Source: Swaminathania salitolerans (GTDB taxonomy: Bacteria; Pseudomonadota; Alphaproteobacteria; Acetobacterales; Acetobacteraceae). From it: a stretch of 64,000 bases of DNA. The stretch's first letter is position 1. The number at the start of each line of letters is the position of its first letter. The stretch spans positions 121,421 through 185,420 of the forward strand of contig NZ_BJVC01000006.1 in NCBI RefSeq assembly GCF_007988945.1, written 5' to 3'. Both the position numbers and the translations under genes were made by a program. Positions 9,503 through 17,131 of the stretch are shown in pieces. Below the pieces are notes generated by a model. It was given only the letters and a program-made list of their open reading frames with translations, was not told the origin of the DNA and did not search any database.

Positions 9503-10522
9503 ATGCCCGCATGGTGTCGCCTTCCCCTCACCTCCCTGATTCTCGCCTGCTGTTTCGGCCCTGCAATGGCCCGTACGCCCGATCCGGGAGATCCGGCGCG
9601 CCCGTCGGTGGGATGCCAGCATCTCGTCACCCCTGAGGGGCTGGAGCTGGGGATATGGTATCCGAGCACCGGCAAGCCGGACCTTCAGGCACTCGGCCCC
9701 TATGCAGAGAAATGCGTGGTGGATGGCCCCATACGCCAGGAGAACCACGCTCTTATCGTGATCTCGCATGGTACCGGCGGCTCCTGGACGAGCCATCTCG
9801 ACAGCGCGGCTTTCCTGGCACAGGCGGGCTATATCGTCATGGCCCTGACCGAGCCGGGCGATAACTGGCGCGACACGACACATGCGACCGATCTGGCAGG
9901 CCGGACACGGGCCATGAGTGCCGCCCTGACCTATATGCTCACCGCCTGGCCATCCCACCGGCATATCGACCGCCATAGCATCGGGGCATACGGCTTTTCC
10001 GCAGGGGGACTGACCGTCCTGCTCGCAGCCGGGGCAATGCCCGATCTGACGCGCACGGGACCCTGGTGCGCCCGGTACCCCGCCAGCTTCACCTGCGCCC
10101 TGATCGCCGGGCGCAGAAATCCGGCGGGCCTCCGCATCTCCTCCCTGAGAGACCGTCGGTTCAGGGCGATAGCGATCGCGGCGCCCGCTCTGGGTTTCAC
10201 CATGACACGCGACTCTCTCGCCCCGGTCACCCTGCCGGTGCAGCTCTGGCAGGCACTGGACGACGCCATTCTGCCATCACCCGGCTCCGTCGAACCCGTA
10301 CGCGATCATCTGCCTTTGCCTTCCGAGTTTCACGCGGTCGAAAAGGCCGGTCATTTCGACTTTCTCGCACCCTGCCGCCCTGGCTACGACGCGATGGCAC
10401 TCTGCCGGAGTGCCCCCGGTTTCGACCGGATCGCCTTTCACGACAGGTTCAATCGCGCGCTCATGCGCTTCTACGATCGTACAGTGCTCGGAGAAGACGC
10501 GTCCGCCCGACCGCATCGCTGA
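9503..10522 (+). CDS. Secreted alpha/beta hydrolase, dienelactone/PAF-acetylhydrolase type
   Basis: The 339-residue product has a signal peptide (MPAWCRLPLTSLILACCFGPAMA) and an alpha/beta-hydrolase fold. The oxyanion region is ISHGTGGSW, the nucleophile is Ser166 in GFSAGG, and the acid and base are probably the Asp in LDDAILP and the His in KAGHFDF. This matches the group of predicted dienelactone hydrolases, which act on esters or lactones in the periplasm; the true substrate is unknown. The start at 9503 follows CACAGGAG; the longer in-frame extension has no signal peptide. A small hairpin overlaps the stop codon. It is divergent from the LytTR regulator. Confidence 0.85.
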   Translation: MPAWCRLPLTSLILACCFGPAMARTPDPGDPARPSVGCQHLVTPEGLELGIWYPSTGKPDLQALGPYAEKCVVDGPIRQENHALIVISHGTGGSWTSHLDSAAFLAQAGYIVMALTEPGDNWRDTTHATDLAGRTRAMSAALTYMLTAWPSHRHIDRHSIGAYGFSAGGLTVLLAAGAMPDLTRTGPWCARYPASFTCALIAGRRNPAGLRISSLRDRRFRAIAIAAPALGFTMTRDSLAPVTLPVQLWQALDDAILPSPGSVEPVRDHLPLPSEFHAVEKAGHFDFLAPCRPGYDAMALCRSAPGFDRIAFHDRFNRALMRFYDRTVLGEDASARPHR

Positions 10523-10681
10523 TGCGCGGGGCGAAACGCTCCCTTCGCTTCTCTCCCGGAACAGGCCCGAAACATCCAGGGGCCGCCCGGGTGCATCCGA
10601 CCGCATTTGCAATCCGGCTGCCGGGCCGAGGCACCGATCGGGGCGTGGCAGGCAGCAGGTCGCCGGACGGGACCGGTAATT

Positions 10682-11059
10682 TCAGCGGCAGACGCCCGGC
10701 GCACCTGTCGCGGTGATATATGTGCCGGTCAGCGGGTTGAAACAGGCATTTCTGGAGCAGGCGCTGCCGGATGCAACGGCATCGTCGAAGACCTGAGCGC
10801 CGATACGATTCGTCTCGTGCTGCACGGCTCCGCAAAGCGGCGTATCGAGCGGTGCGGAAGGATCGTTCGTCAACTGGGCCTCGTTCGCGGGAGGCGGCGT
10901 CTCACCCGTCATGCCGGGTGGGAAGTTCTGCGGCGGAATACGTGCCGACTGCTGGGCGCCGCCTGCGGGAGCATTGCCAGCGGGCGTCTGGGCACAGCCT
11001 GCGAGCGCAGCCAGAACGACGACAATGCCGCCCCAACGGCGCCCTGCGATGTTGGTCAT
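10682..11059 (-). CDS. Small lipoprotein downstream of xseA
   Basis: The product has 125 residues, with lipobox LAGC (Cys22) after a short hydrophobic segment, a Pro/Ala-rich spacer, and a C-terminal part with four further Cys residues (in PLCGAV, SACSRNAC and PGVC), suggesting disulfides in the periplasm. Its start overlaps the xseA stop by four bases (ATGA), so it is translated from the xseA mRNA. I do not recognise the family; similar small lipoproteins next to xseA are plausible in related bacteria but this is inference. Confidence 0.8.
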   Translation of the reverse strand: MTNIAGRRWGGIVVVLAALAGCAQTPAGNAPAGGAQQSARIPPQNFPPGMTGETPPPANEAQLTNDPSAPLDTPLCGAVQHETNRIGAQVFDDAVASGSACSRNACFNPLTGTYITATGAPGVCR

Positions 11060-12507
11060 AATCCGAGATCCCCCTGTTCTTCCTTGTCCGAGCCCAGAGG
11101 ATCGAGCCGTCCGGAACGTGTGCCATCGGCGAAACGCAGGGAAATCGTTCCACCGCGCGGACGTCCGGAAGCCGTCGTCACGGGTCTTCCGCGACCATCC
11201 TGCACCAGTGCATAGCCCCGCGCCAAGACAGCCTCGGGAGAAACCGCTTCCAGACGGCCCGCAATACCGGTCAGTCGCGCCCGGTCGAGCCCGATCCGGG
11301 CCGTCAGGGTCTCGGTGCCGAGACGCGCATGGACGAATCCCGCCCGCTCCTGCTGCATTCTGTGCCGCATGCCGCCGGTCAGGGCCGCGCCCGCCAGTTG
11401 CAGGCGCGACCGTTTCTGCCCCAGAAAATACGCAACCGAGGGCATCCGTCCCTCGACGGCCATCAATCTCTGCCGTGCATGCGAGGCGACCATCGGGAGC
11501 GCGAGTTCCAGCCGGTCACCCCGCTCATCGAGACGAAACCGTGCAGTCTCGAGCAGGGCGGGCAGATCCGGCAGCCGGGCGCTCACCTGATCCAGACCGG
11601 CTCTGGCCCTTTGCAGCTGGCTCGAAAGAGCGCCGGCCAGGCGGGCGGCGCGATGGGCGAGATCTGCCACCATCTCGGAGCGCAACGGCACGGCGAGTTC
11701 GGCGGCTGCGGTCGGTGTGGGCGCGCGCCGGTCGGAAACGAAATCGATCAGCGTCGTATCCGTCTCGTGACCGACCGCCGAAATCAGCGGGATGGGACAG
11801 GCTGCGACTGCGCGGAGAACCTGCTCTTCATTGAAGGCCATCAGATCCTCGAGCGAACCGCCACCCCGTGCGACGATCAGCAGATCGGGTCTCAGCGCCT
11901 CCGGAAAGCCGGGAGCCGAAAACCCCGTGATGGCCGCTGCGATCTGGGACGCGGCCCCCTCCCCCTGAACCGCGACGGGCCAGACCAGCACCGGACGCGG
12001 AAAACGCCGGGAGAGGGTCGTGACGATATCGTGCAGGACAGCGCCACGGCTCGATGTCACGAGACCGATGCAACGGGGGAGAAACGGCAACGCCTTCTTG
12101 CGTTCGGCGTCGAACAATCCCTCGGCCAGAAGCTTCTGGCGCAAGCGCTCGATCCTCGCGAGGAGAGCCCCCTCCCCGGCGAAGCTCATGCGCTCGATCA
12201 CAAGCTGGTAGCTGGACCGGTCGCCATAGGCCGAGACACGTCCCGTCGCGATAACCTCGACCCCGTTTTCGGGAACCATGCCCAGACGCGACACGGCACC
12301 GCGCCATATGACACCGGCAATCTTCCCACCCGTATCCTTGAGGGAGAGATAGACATGACCGGACGGATAGCGCTTGAGTTCGGTGATTTCGCCGCGCACC
12401 CGCACCCGCCCGAAGCGGCCCTCGAGCGTACGTTTGATGGCGCCTGAAATCTCGCTGACCGAATATTCGGGAAGATTCCCGCCCGGGGTCTCGTCGTTTT
12501 CGCTCAT
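11056..12507 (-). CDS. xseA: Exodeoxyribonuclease VII large subunit
   Basis: XseA with several copies of XseB degrades single-stranded DNA in both directions and takes part in mismatch repair and recombination. The 483-residue product starts with an OB-fold (residues about 10-110, with VRVRGEITELKRYPSGHVY and FSLKD-like SLKDTGG). The catalytic domain follows, with LVTSSRGAVLHDI, ARGGGSLEDLMAFNEE and SAVGHETDTTLIDFVSD. A long helical region and a C-terminal QDGRGRPVT block complete it. xseB is not adjacent here. The gene overlaps the lipoprotein gene by four bases and is divergent from purD with only about 58 bases between them. Confidence 0.96.
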   Translation of the reverse strand: MSENDETPGGNLPEYSVSEISGAIKRTLEGRFGRVRVRGEITELKRYPSGHVYLSLKDTGGKIAGVIWRGAVSRLGMVPENGVEVIATGRVSAYGDRSSYQLVIERMSFAGEGALLARIERLRQKLLAEGLFDAERKKALPFLPRCIGLVTSSRGAVLHDIVTTLSRRFPRPVLVWPVAVQGEGAASQIAAAITGFSAPGFPEALRPDLLIVARGGGSLEDLMAFNEEQVLRAVAACPIPLISAVGHETDTTLIDFVSDRRAPTPTAAAELAVPLRSEMVADLAHRAARLAGALSSQLQRARAGLDQVSARLPDLPALLETARFRLDERGDRLELALPMVASHARQRLMAVEGRMPSVAYFLGQKRSRLQLAGAALTGGMRHRMQQERAGFVHARLGTETLTARIGLDRARLTGIAGRLEAVSPEAVLARGYALVQDGRGRPVTTASGRPRGGTISLRFADGTRSGRLDPLGSDKEEQGDLGL

Positions 12508-12565
12508 TCGCCCAGTCTATGCTACGGAACGCGGGCTACGACCAGTCAGAACAGGAAGAATGACG

Positions 12566-13822
12566 ATGCGGGTGTTACTTGTCGGATCCGGTGGACGCGA
12601 ACATGCTCTTGCAGCCTGTCTGTCCCGCTCCCCCGAGCTCGAGACCCTGTTCATCGCCCCGGGCAATCCCGGCATGGCTCCCCTCGGTACTCTGGTGCCC
12701 ATCGACGCAGGCGACGTGACCGCACTCGTGGCCTTTGCGAAGGAGCAGGGGATCGATCTCGTGGTGCCGGGACCCGAAGCCCCTCTCGTGGCCGGGCTTG
12801 CGGATCTCTGCGCCGGGGCTGGCATTGCCTGTGCGGGTCCGAGCCAGGCGGCCAGCGCTCTCGAGGGAAGCAAGAGCTTCACCAAGGACGTCGCCGATGC
12901 GGCCTGCATCCCGACGGCACGCTGGGAGCGTTTCGAGAATGCCGATGAGGCGCTCGCTTTCGTGAGGCGACGCGGCGCACCCATCGTGATCAAGGCTGAC
13001 GGACTTGCTGCGGGCAAAGGCGTGATCGTCGCCCAGACGCTCGAGGAAGCGGAGCGCGCCATCGTCGATATCCTGACCGACCGGAGCTTCGGCGAGGCTG
13101 GCGCGAGTATCGTGATCGAGGAATGTCTGGTCGGTCAGGAGGTTTCGCTCTTCGCCTTCTGCTCCGACGGCGAGGCCGTGCTGATCGGCGCGGCGAGAGA
13201 TCACAAGAGAATCGGCGAAGGCGATACAGGCCCCAATACCGGCGGCATGGGCGCCATCTCTCCCCCGCCTGCCTTCGACCGCGCGGCACAGGAAAAGGCC
13301 CTGGATCTCATGGTCCGCCCCATGCTGGCTGAAATGGTCAGGCGTGGGACCCCTTTCCGGGGGATCATCTTCGCCGGATTGATGCTGACGGAAACCGGGC
13401 CGAAACTGATCGAATACAATGTCCGCTTCGGCGATCCGGAAGCGCAGGCATTGCTGATCAGACTTCAGTCCGATCTCCTGCCGGTGCTCAAGGCACTGGC
13501 CGAAGGCCGTCTGGAGGATGCCGCGATCCGCTTCTCGGACGATGCCTCCGTGTCCGTTGTGCTTGCCGCCCGCGGATATCCGGGCACACCGAGCCGGGGT
13601 GGGGTCATCAAGGGACTAGACCGGGCCGAAGCGATACCCGGGGTTTCCGTATTTCATGCCGGTACCGCAGTCGAGAACGATCGCCTGGTGGCCGCAGGGG
13701 GACGCGTGCTGACCGTTTGCGCTACAGGAGCCGACCCGGAGGAAGCACGGCGCCGCGCCTATGAGGGCGTATCGGCCATCGAATGGGCGGACGGGGTCTA
13801 TCGTCGCGATATCGGCCTCTGA
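12566..13822 (+). CDS. purD: Phosphoribosylamine-glycine ligase
   Basis: PurD (GAR synthetase) joins phosphoribosylamine and glycine using ATP in purine synthesis. The 418-residue ATP-grasp protein starts MRVLLVGSGGREHAL. It has GPEAPLVAGLAD, the ATP-binding VIKADGLAAGKGVIVA, the family signature HKRIGEGDTGPNTGGMGA and RFGDPEAQALL. The ATG at 12566 is preferred because AGGAAG lies seven bases ahead; an ATG at 12560 is too close to it. The gene is single and points toward a small convergent gene. Regulation is not visible. Confidence 0.97.
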   Translation: MRVLLVGSGGREHALAACLSRSPELETLFIAPGNPGMAPLGTLVPIDAGDVTALVAFAKEQGIDLVVPGPEAPLVAGLADLCAGAGIACAGPSQAASALEGSKSFTKDVADAACIPTARWERFENADEALAFVRRRGAPIVIKADGLAAGKGVIVAQTLEEAERAIVDILTDRSFGEAGASIVIEECLVGQEVSLFAFCSDGEAVLIGAARDHKRIGEGDTGPNTGGMGAISPPPAFDRAAQEKALDLMVRPMLAEMVRRGTPFRGIIFAGLMLTETGPKLIEYNVRFGDPEAQALLIRLQSDLLPVLKALAEGRLEDAAIRFSDDASVSVVLAARGYPGTPSRGGVIKGLDRAEAIPGVSVFHAGTAVENDRLVAAGGRVLTVCATGADPEEARRRAYEGVSAIEWADGVYRRDIGL

Positions 13823-13887
13823 TCCGCATCCCAGGGGATCCCCCATCCGGCATGAACCCGGCCAGACTGCATGCCAGATGGGATTTC

Positions 13888-14370
13888 TCAGGCGAATTCG
13901 GTCATTTCGACAGGCGTTTCGGTCTGGAAAGCCGACGGGTCCAGACGATTTTCCGTCTTGCGTGACGCCGTTTCATCGATCCGTCCTCCCGGTGCCAGAA
14001 TTTCGCGTGGTGCGTGATCGGCGAGGATCCGCAGGATCCTGCGGCGAAGGCCGCCCTCCGGGTCGTCGCGACCGGCCCGGATCGTGACCACGGCGCTGTC
14101 GTTCCGCAAGCGACACTGCTCGAACATCATCGCCTGTCTCGTCTTGACGTCCTCGGGCGGCGGATGGTCGTTGATCAGCCATGTCCAGGCACCCATCGGC
14201 CGATGATAGGCATTGTCCTCACGAATGGCCGCGACCGGATCGGCACCGAGCGGCAGGCAATATTGCTGAATGAGACCGGATGGGACATCGCAGACCAGAA
14301 GGTCATCGACTGCGGTCTGGGCATGAGAGACGGTGTCGAACACCGCGATAATCATATCCTGCATTTTCAT
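13888..14370 (-). CDS. Conserved small protein of unknown function
   Basis: The product is about 160 residues. It begins with a ferredoxin-like strand-helix pattern (MIIAVFDTVSHAQTAVDDLL) as seen in general-stress-type domains that read like 'xxIAVFDxxxxAxxAVxxL'. The rest is polar and charged without known motifs or membrane segments. Three in-frame ATG codons at 14379, 14370 and 14364 compete; GGAG between the first and second favours 14370 or 14364. It converges on purD. Function is unknown, and the stress-domain resemblance is weak. Confidence 0.65.
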   Translation of the reverse strand: MKMQDMIIAVFDTVSHAQTAVDDLLVCDVPSGLIQQYCLPLGADPVAAIREDNAYHRPMGAWTWLINDHPPPEDVKTRQAMMFEQCRLRNDSAVVTIRAGRDDPEGGLRRRILRILADHAPREILAPGGRIDETASRKTENRLDPSAFQTETPVEMTEFA

Positions 14371-14552
14371 GCACTCCATGAACGTCGTCGAAGACCGACG
14401 ACCTACAGATCATAACATCCTATCCGTTATCTATCTCTTGTTTCACGTTATATTGATGATGGAAACACCATTCCGGTTTCTGTCGTCATGCGTCCATCAG
14501 TATGCCGGGGGCTTGCTCCGCGCTGCTTTGCGAAGGCCGAGACCAGGATCCG

Positions 14553-14586
14553 CCCCCGGGTCCGGCATGGAGGCCGGACCCGGGGG
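14553..14586. terminator. Strong GC hairpin downstream of the polA operon
   Basis: CCCCCGGGTCCGG at 14553-14565 and CCGGACCCGGGGG at 14574-14586 form a perfect 13-bp stem around an eight-base loop. It lies 20 bases past the stop of the solute-binding-protein gene on the minus strand. There is no T run, so it may protect the mRNA end or aid termination rather than act as a classical terminator. Confidence 0.55.
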
Positions 14587-14605
14587 GCCGGGAGGCGCGT
14601 TTCGC

Positions 14606-16501
14606 TCACTCCCGTTCCTGCTGACGCACCCAGACCTGTGACAGAAGCATGTGGTTGAGGAGGGAATAATGATAATTCCCCAGACGGGCCGAAACGAAAT
14701 CCACGTAGCGCATCTGGATCAGCGGGATCAGTGCGCTCTGCTCCATTGCAAGGGCGCCGGCCCGTTTCCACAAAGCCTCTCTCCGGGCCGTGTCGCGGCT
14801 CTTTCGGGCATCTCTCATCAGGGACTGAAGGCCCGGATGACAGAAACGGCTCGCATTCGTTGCAGCATCGGAGTGTTCTCTTGCATTCTCGCAGCCGAGA
14901 AGCGCGTCGAGAAAGGTCGAGGGGGAAGGATAATCGGCATACCAGTAGGAAAGGCTGATCTGGACGTGATTGTCCGAATTGCGCGCGTATCCTTCGGCCC
15001 GGGCAGGCGCCATCGGCCGGACGGAAGCCTCGAAGCCAAGCTGCTGCAGCATGTTGCGCAGATATACGCCCATCCCGAGCCCCACGGCCTGATTAGGGAC
15101 GACCAGCGTGACCTTCTGACCCGCACGACCGCTGCGACGAATGAGCGCCCGCGCCCGGTCGAGATCCGGTCCCGTCCAGTCTCCCGCATCCGACACGCGG
15201 CCGAAGCGACAGGGAATATCGGCACCGGCGATGCCGTGCGGAACGATCTGGCAGAGAGGCTCTGCAATGGCGCCGCCGCCATAGAGAATGGTCATGGCGT
15301 GACGATCGACCGCATGATTGAGCGCCTGCCTGACCTCGAGAGAATCGAACGGGGGCTCATGTACGTTCAGGGCAAGGTAATACAGCCCGAGAAGCGGTTG
15401 CAGATGCACCTGCGCGGCGTAGCGTGACCCGAGCTCCCCCAGACGGTCCTGCGGCTTCGCATCGAGCATGGAATCGTACTGGCCACGCTCTACCGCGGTG
15501 ACTTCGGCCTCGTCCGAAAGGCCGAAATCGTAAACGATGCGATCCACATAGCCCTCGCTCTGCGCCTCGGGATTGCCGACCCGGAAGAACGGATTGCGTT
15601 CGGCCACGAGCTGGCGCGCCGGATCGTAGGAGACGATGCGATAGGGACCGGTTCCGGGTATGGGCGTGCCGCCGGTATCGTGGGGCGGTGTCTGCGCCGG
15701 CAGGATCACGGCATGCGGGAAAGCGAGTTTCTGCAGGAACTCGCCATCCGGATGGTTGAGCATGATCACGATTTCACCGGTCGCCGCATCGACCCGGACG
15801 CCGTCGAGCCGACATGTATCGGGCGAGGAAAGACAAGCCTGAGCCCCGACGATATTGCCGTAGAAGGACTGCGCGGTCGGGCTTCCGGCAAGGAAGATGC
15901 GCCTGAATGACGCGCGAACGTCCTCTACCGTCACCGGAGCGCCGTTGGAGAAACGCATCCCCGGACGAAGATGGAATACCCAGCGCAATCCATCCTCGCT
16001 GACCTCGGGCAGGGACGTTGCCAGATCCGGCACCACATCGAGGCCCAGCCTGCCATCCGCCTGTCTGTAGGTCACGAGACCATCGTACATGGTGACGAAA
16101 AGCTGGATGAATTCGCTCGTGTAATTGATCTGCGGATCGAGCGTTCCGCCTGAGGCATCGGCGGTGAGCCGCAATGTGCCCCCGCGATGCGGATCGTTGC
16201 GCGTGATCCCGGCGGCCCTTGTCCGACCGCCGGTGGACGATGCCGTTTCTCCGCCCGTGTTTCCCGGGGCGTCTACGGGAGCGTCCCCTGAAGCGCCTAC
16301 CAGGGCGTCCGCGGGCGCCGCCGCGGCCAGCGCAACGGGAAACCCCGATATCGCGGCTGTGAGAACCGCCGTCGCGACGGCGGTCGCGGGGAAGAGCGCC
16401 ATAAGGGCCGCCGATAGAGCCGCCCCCAGAGCCGTCCCCGCCGCCGCCGGGCGGCGCGGAACGCCGGTACCGCGCCCGGGCGGAAAGGCGTCGGGCCTCA
16501 T
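14606..16501 (-). CDS. Peptide/nickel-type ABC solute-binding protein (SBP_bac_5), orphan
   Basis: The 631-residue product is a periplasmic binding protein of the DppA/OppA type. A long hydrophobic N-terminus and an Ala/Gly/Pro/Thr-rich low-complexity stretch (to about residue 95) precede the binding domain, which begins RGGTLRLTADASGGTLDPQ. Family blocks include the MYDGLVTY region, VEDVRASFRR and EVRQALNHAVDRHAM. No permease or ATPase gene lies nearby, so it must work with a distant transporter or signal on its own. Its ATG directly follows the stop of the Sco-like gene with no gap, so it is the last gene of the polA operon. The ligand cannot be told. Confidence 0.9.
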   Translation of the reverse strand: MRPDAFPPGRGTGVPRRPAAAGTALGAALSAALMALFPATAVATAVLTAAISGFPVALAAAAPADALVGASGDAPVDAPGNTGGETASSTGGRTRAAGITRNDPHRGGTLRLTADASGGTLDPQINYTSEFIQLFVTMYDGLVTYRQADGRLGLDVVPDLATSLPEVSEDGLRWVFHLRPGMRFSNGAPVTVEDVRASFRRIFLAGSPTAQSFYGNIVGAQACLSSPDTCRLDGVRVDAATGEIVIMLNHPDGEFLQKLAFPHAVILPAQTPPHDTGGTPIPGTGPYRIVSYDPARQLVAERNPFFRVGNPEAQSEGYVDRIVYDFGLSDEAEVTAVERGQYDSMLDAKPQDRLGELGSRYAAQVHLQPLLGLYYLALNVHEPPFDSLEVRQALNHAVDRHAMTILYGGGAIAEPLCQIVPHGIAGADIPCRFGRVSDAGDWTGPDLDRARALIRRSGRAGQKVTLVVPNQAVGLGMGVYLRNMLQQLGFEASVRPMAPARAEGYARNSDNHVQISLSYWYADYPSPSTFLDALLGCENAREHSDAATNASRFCHPGLQSLMRDARKSRDTARREALWKRAGALAMEQSALIPLIQMRYVDFVSARLGNYHYSLLNHMLLSQVWVRQQERE

Positions 16502-17128
16502 TCAGCCTCTATGGGCGAGCTGATGGATACGGGTCACGATCGCCTCGGTTCCGGCCCCGGCCTCGACGGTACCGGCATAGCGGCCACGCGGATCCATGAT
16601 GACGATACGCGGCGCAGGAAGATGATAGCTCTCCCCATGATCGGGATGGACCATTTCCATAGGAGCATGGAATTCCCGTGCGACACGCTCGATCATGCTC
16701 GGGGCGCCCGTCAGGGGCACGACATGATCTCCCAGCGGGAGGACATAGGTTTTCAGCTCGGCCGATTCGTCATGCACCGGATCCAGCGTGATCGCAAGCG
16801 GCGCGAGCTGGATGCCTTCGCGGCTCAGCACGAGCTTTGCATCGCTCATGGTCCTGAAGACCGGACCGCACAGGGTCCTGGGGCAATGCGTGTCGAAGAA
16901 CCACACCAGCACCCAGCTGCCATGGAAATCGCCCTCGGTGACGTTTCCTTCCCCGAGGGCCACGAGGCGATAGCTGCCCCCGATCTCGTTCCCCTGTGTC
17001 GAGACCGAGCCGCCGAAGCGCTCGGAAAGGCGATATCCCGTCCAGCTCAGGGCCAGAGCGAGGATGACCACGACGATGGCAAGGCGCGGTCCGGTCCAGC
17101 GTATCCGGCGTTGAGAGTTCTTTTTCAT
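16502..17128 (-). CDS. Sco1/SenC-like membrane-anchored thioredoxin-fold protein with altered copper site
   Basis: The 208-residue product has one N-terminal membrane helix (about 14-31) and a periplasmic thioredoxin-like domain of the SCO family, whose members deliver copper to cytochrome oxidase. In place of the usual CxxxC the sequence reads HCPRTLC, with Cys82 and Cys87 four residues apart. The distal copper His, normally eight positions before the conserved IDP, aligns with Pro171; His169 is nearby. Copper binding may therefore be changed or lost, and a redox role is possible. The gene begins three bases after the polA stop and abuts the binding-protein gene. Confidence 0.8.
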   Translation of the reverse strand: MKKNSQRRIRWTGPRLAIVVVILALALSWTGYRLSERFGGSVSTQGNEIGGSYRLVALGEGNVTEGDFHGSWVLVWFFDTHCPRTLCGPVFRTMSDAKLVLSREGIQLAPLAITLDPVHDESAELKTYVLPLGDHVVPLTGAPSMIERVAREFHAPMEMVHPDHGESYHLPAPRIVIMDPRGRYAGTVEAGAGTEAIVTRIHQLAHRG

Positions 17129-17131
17129 TGA

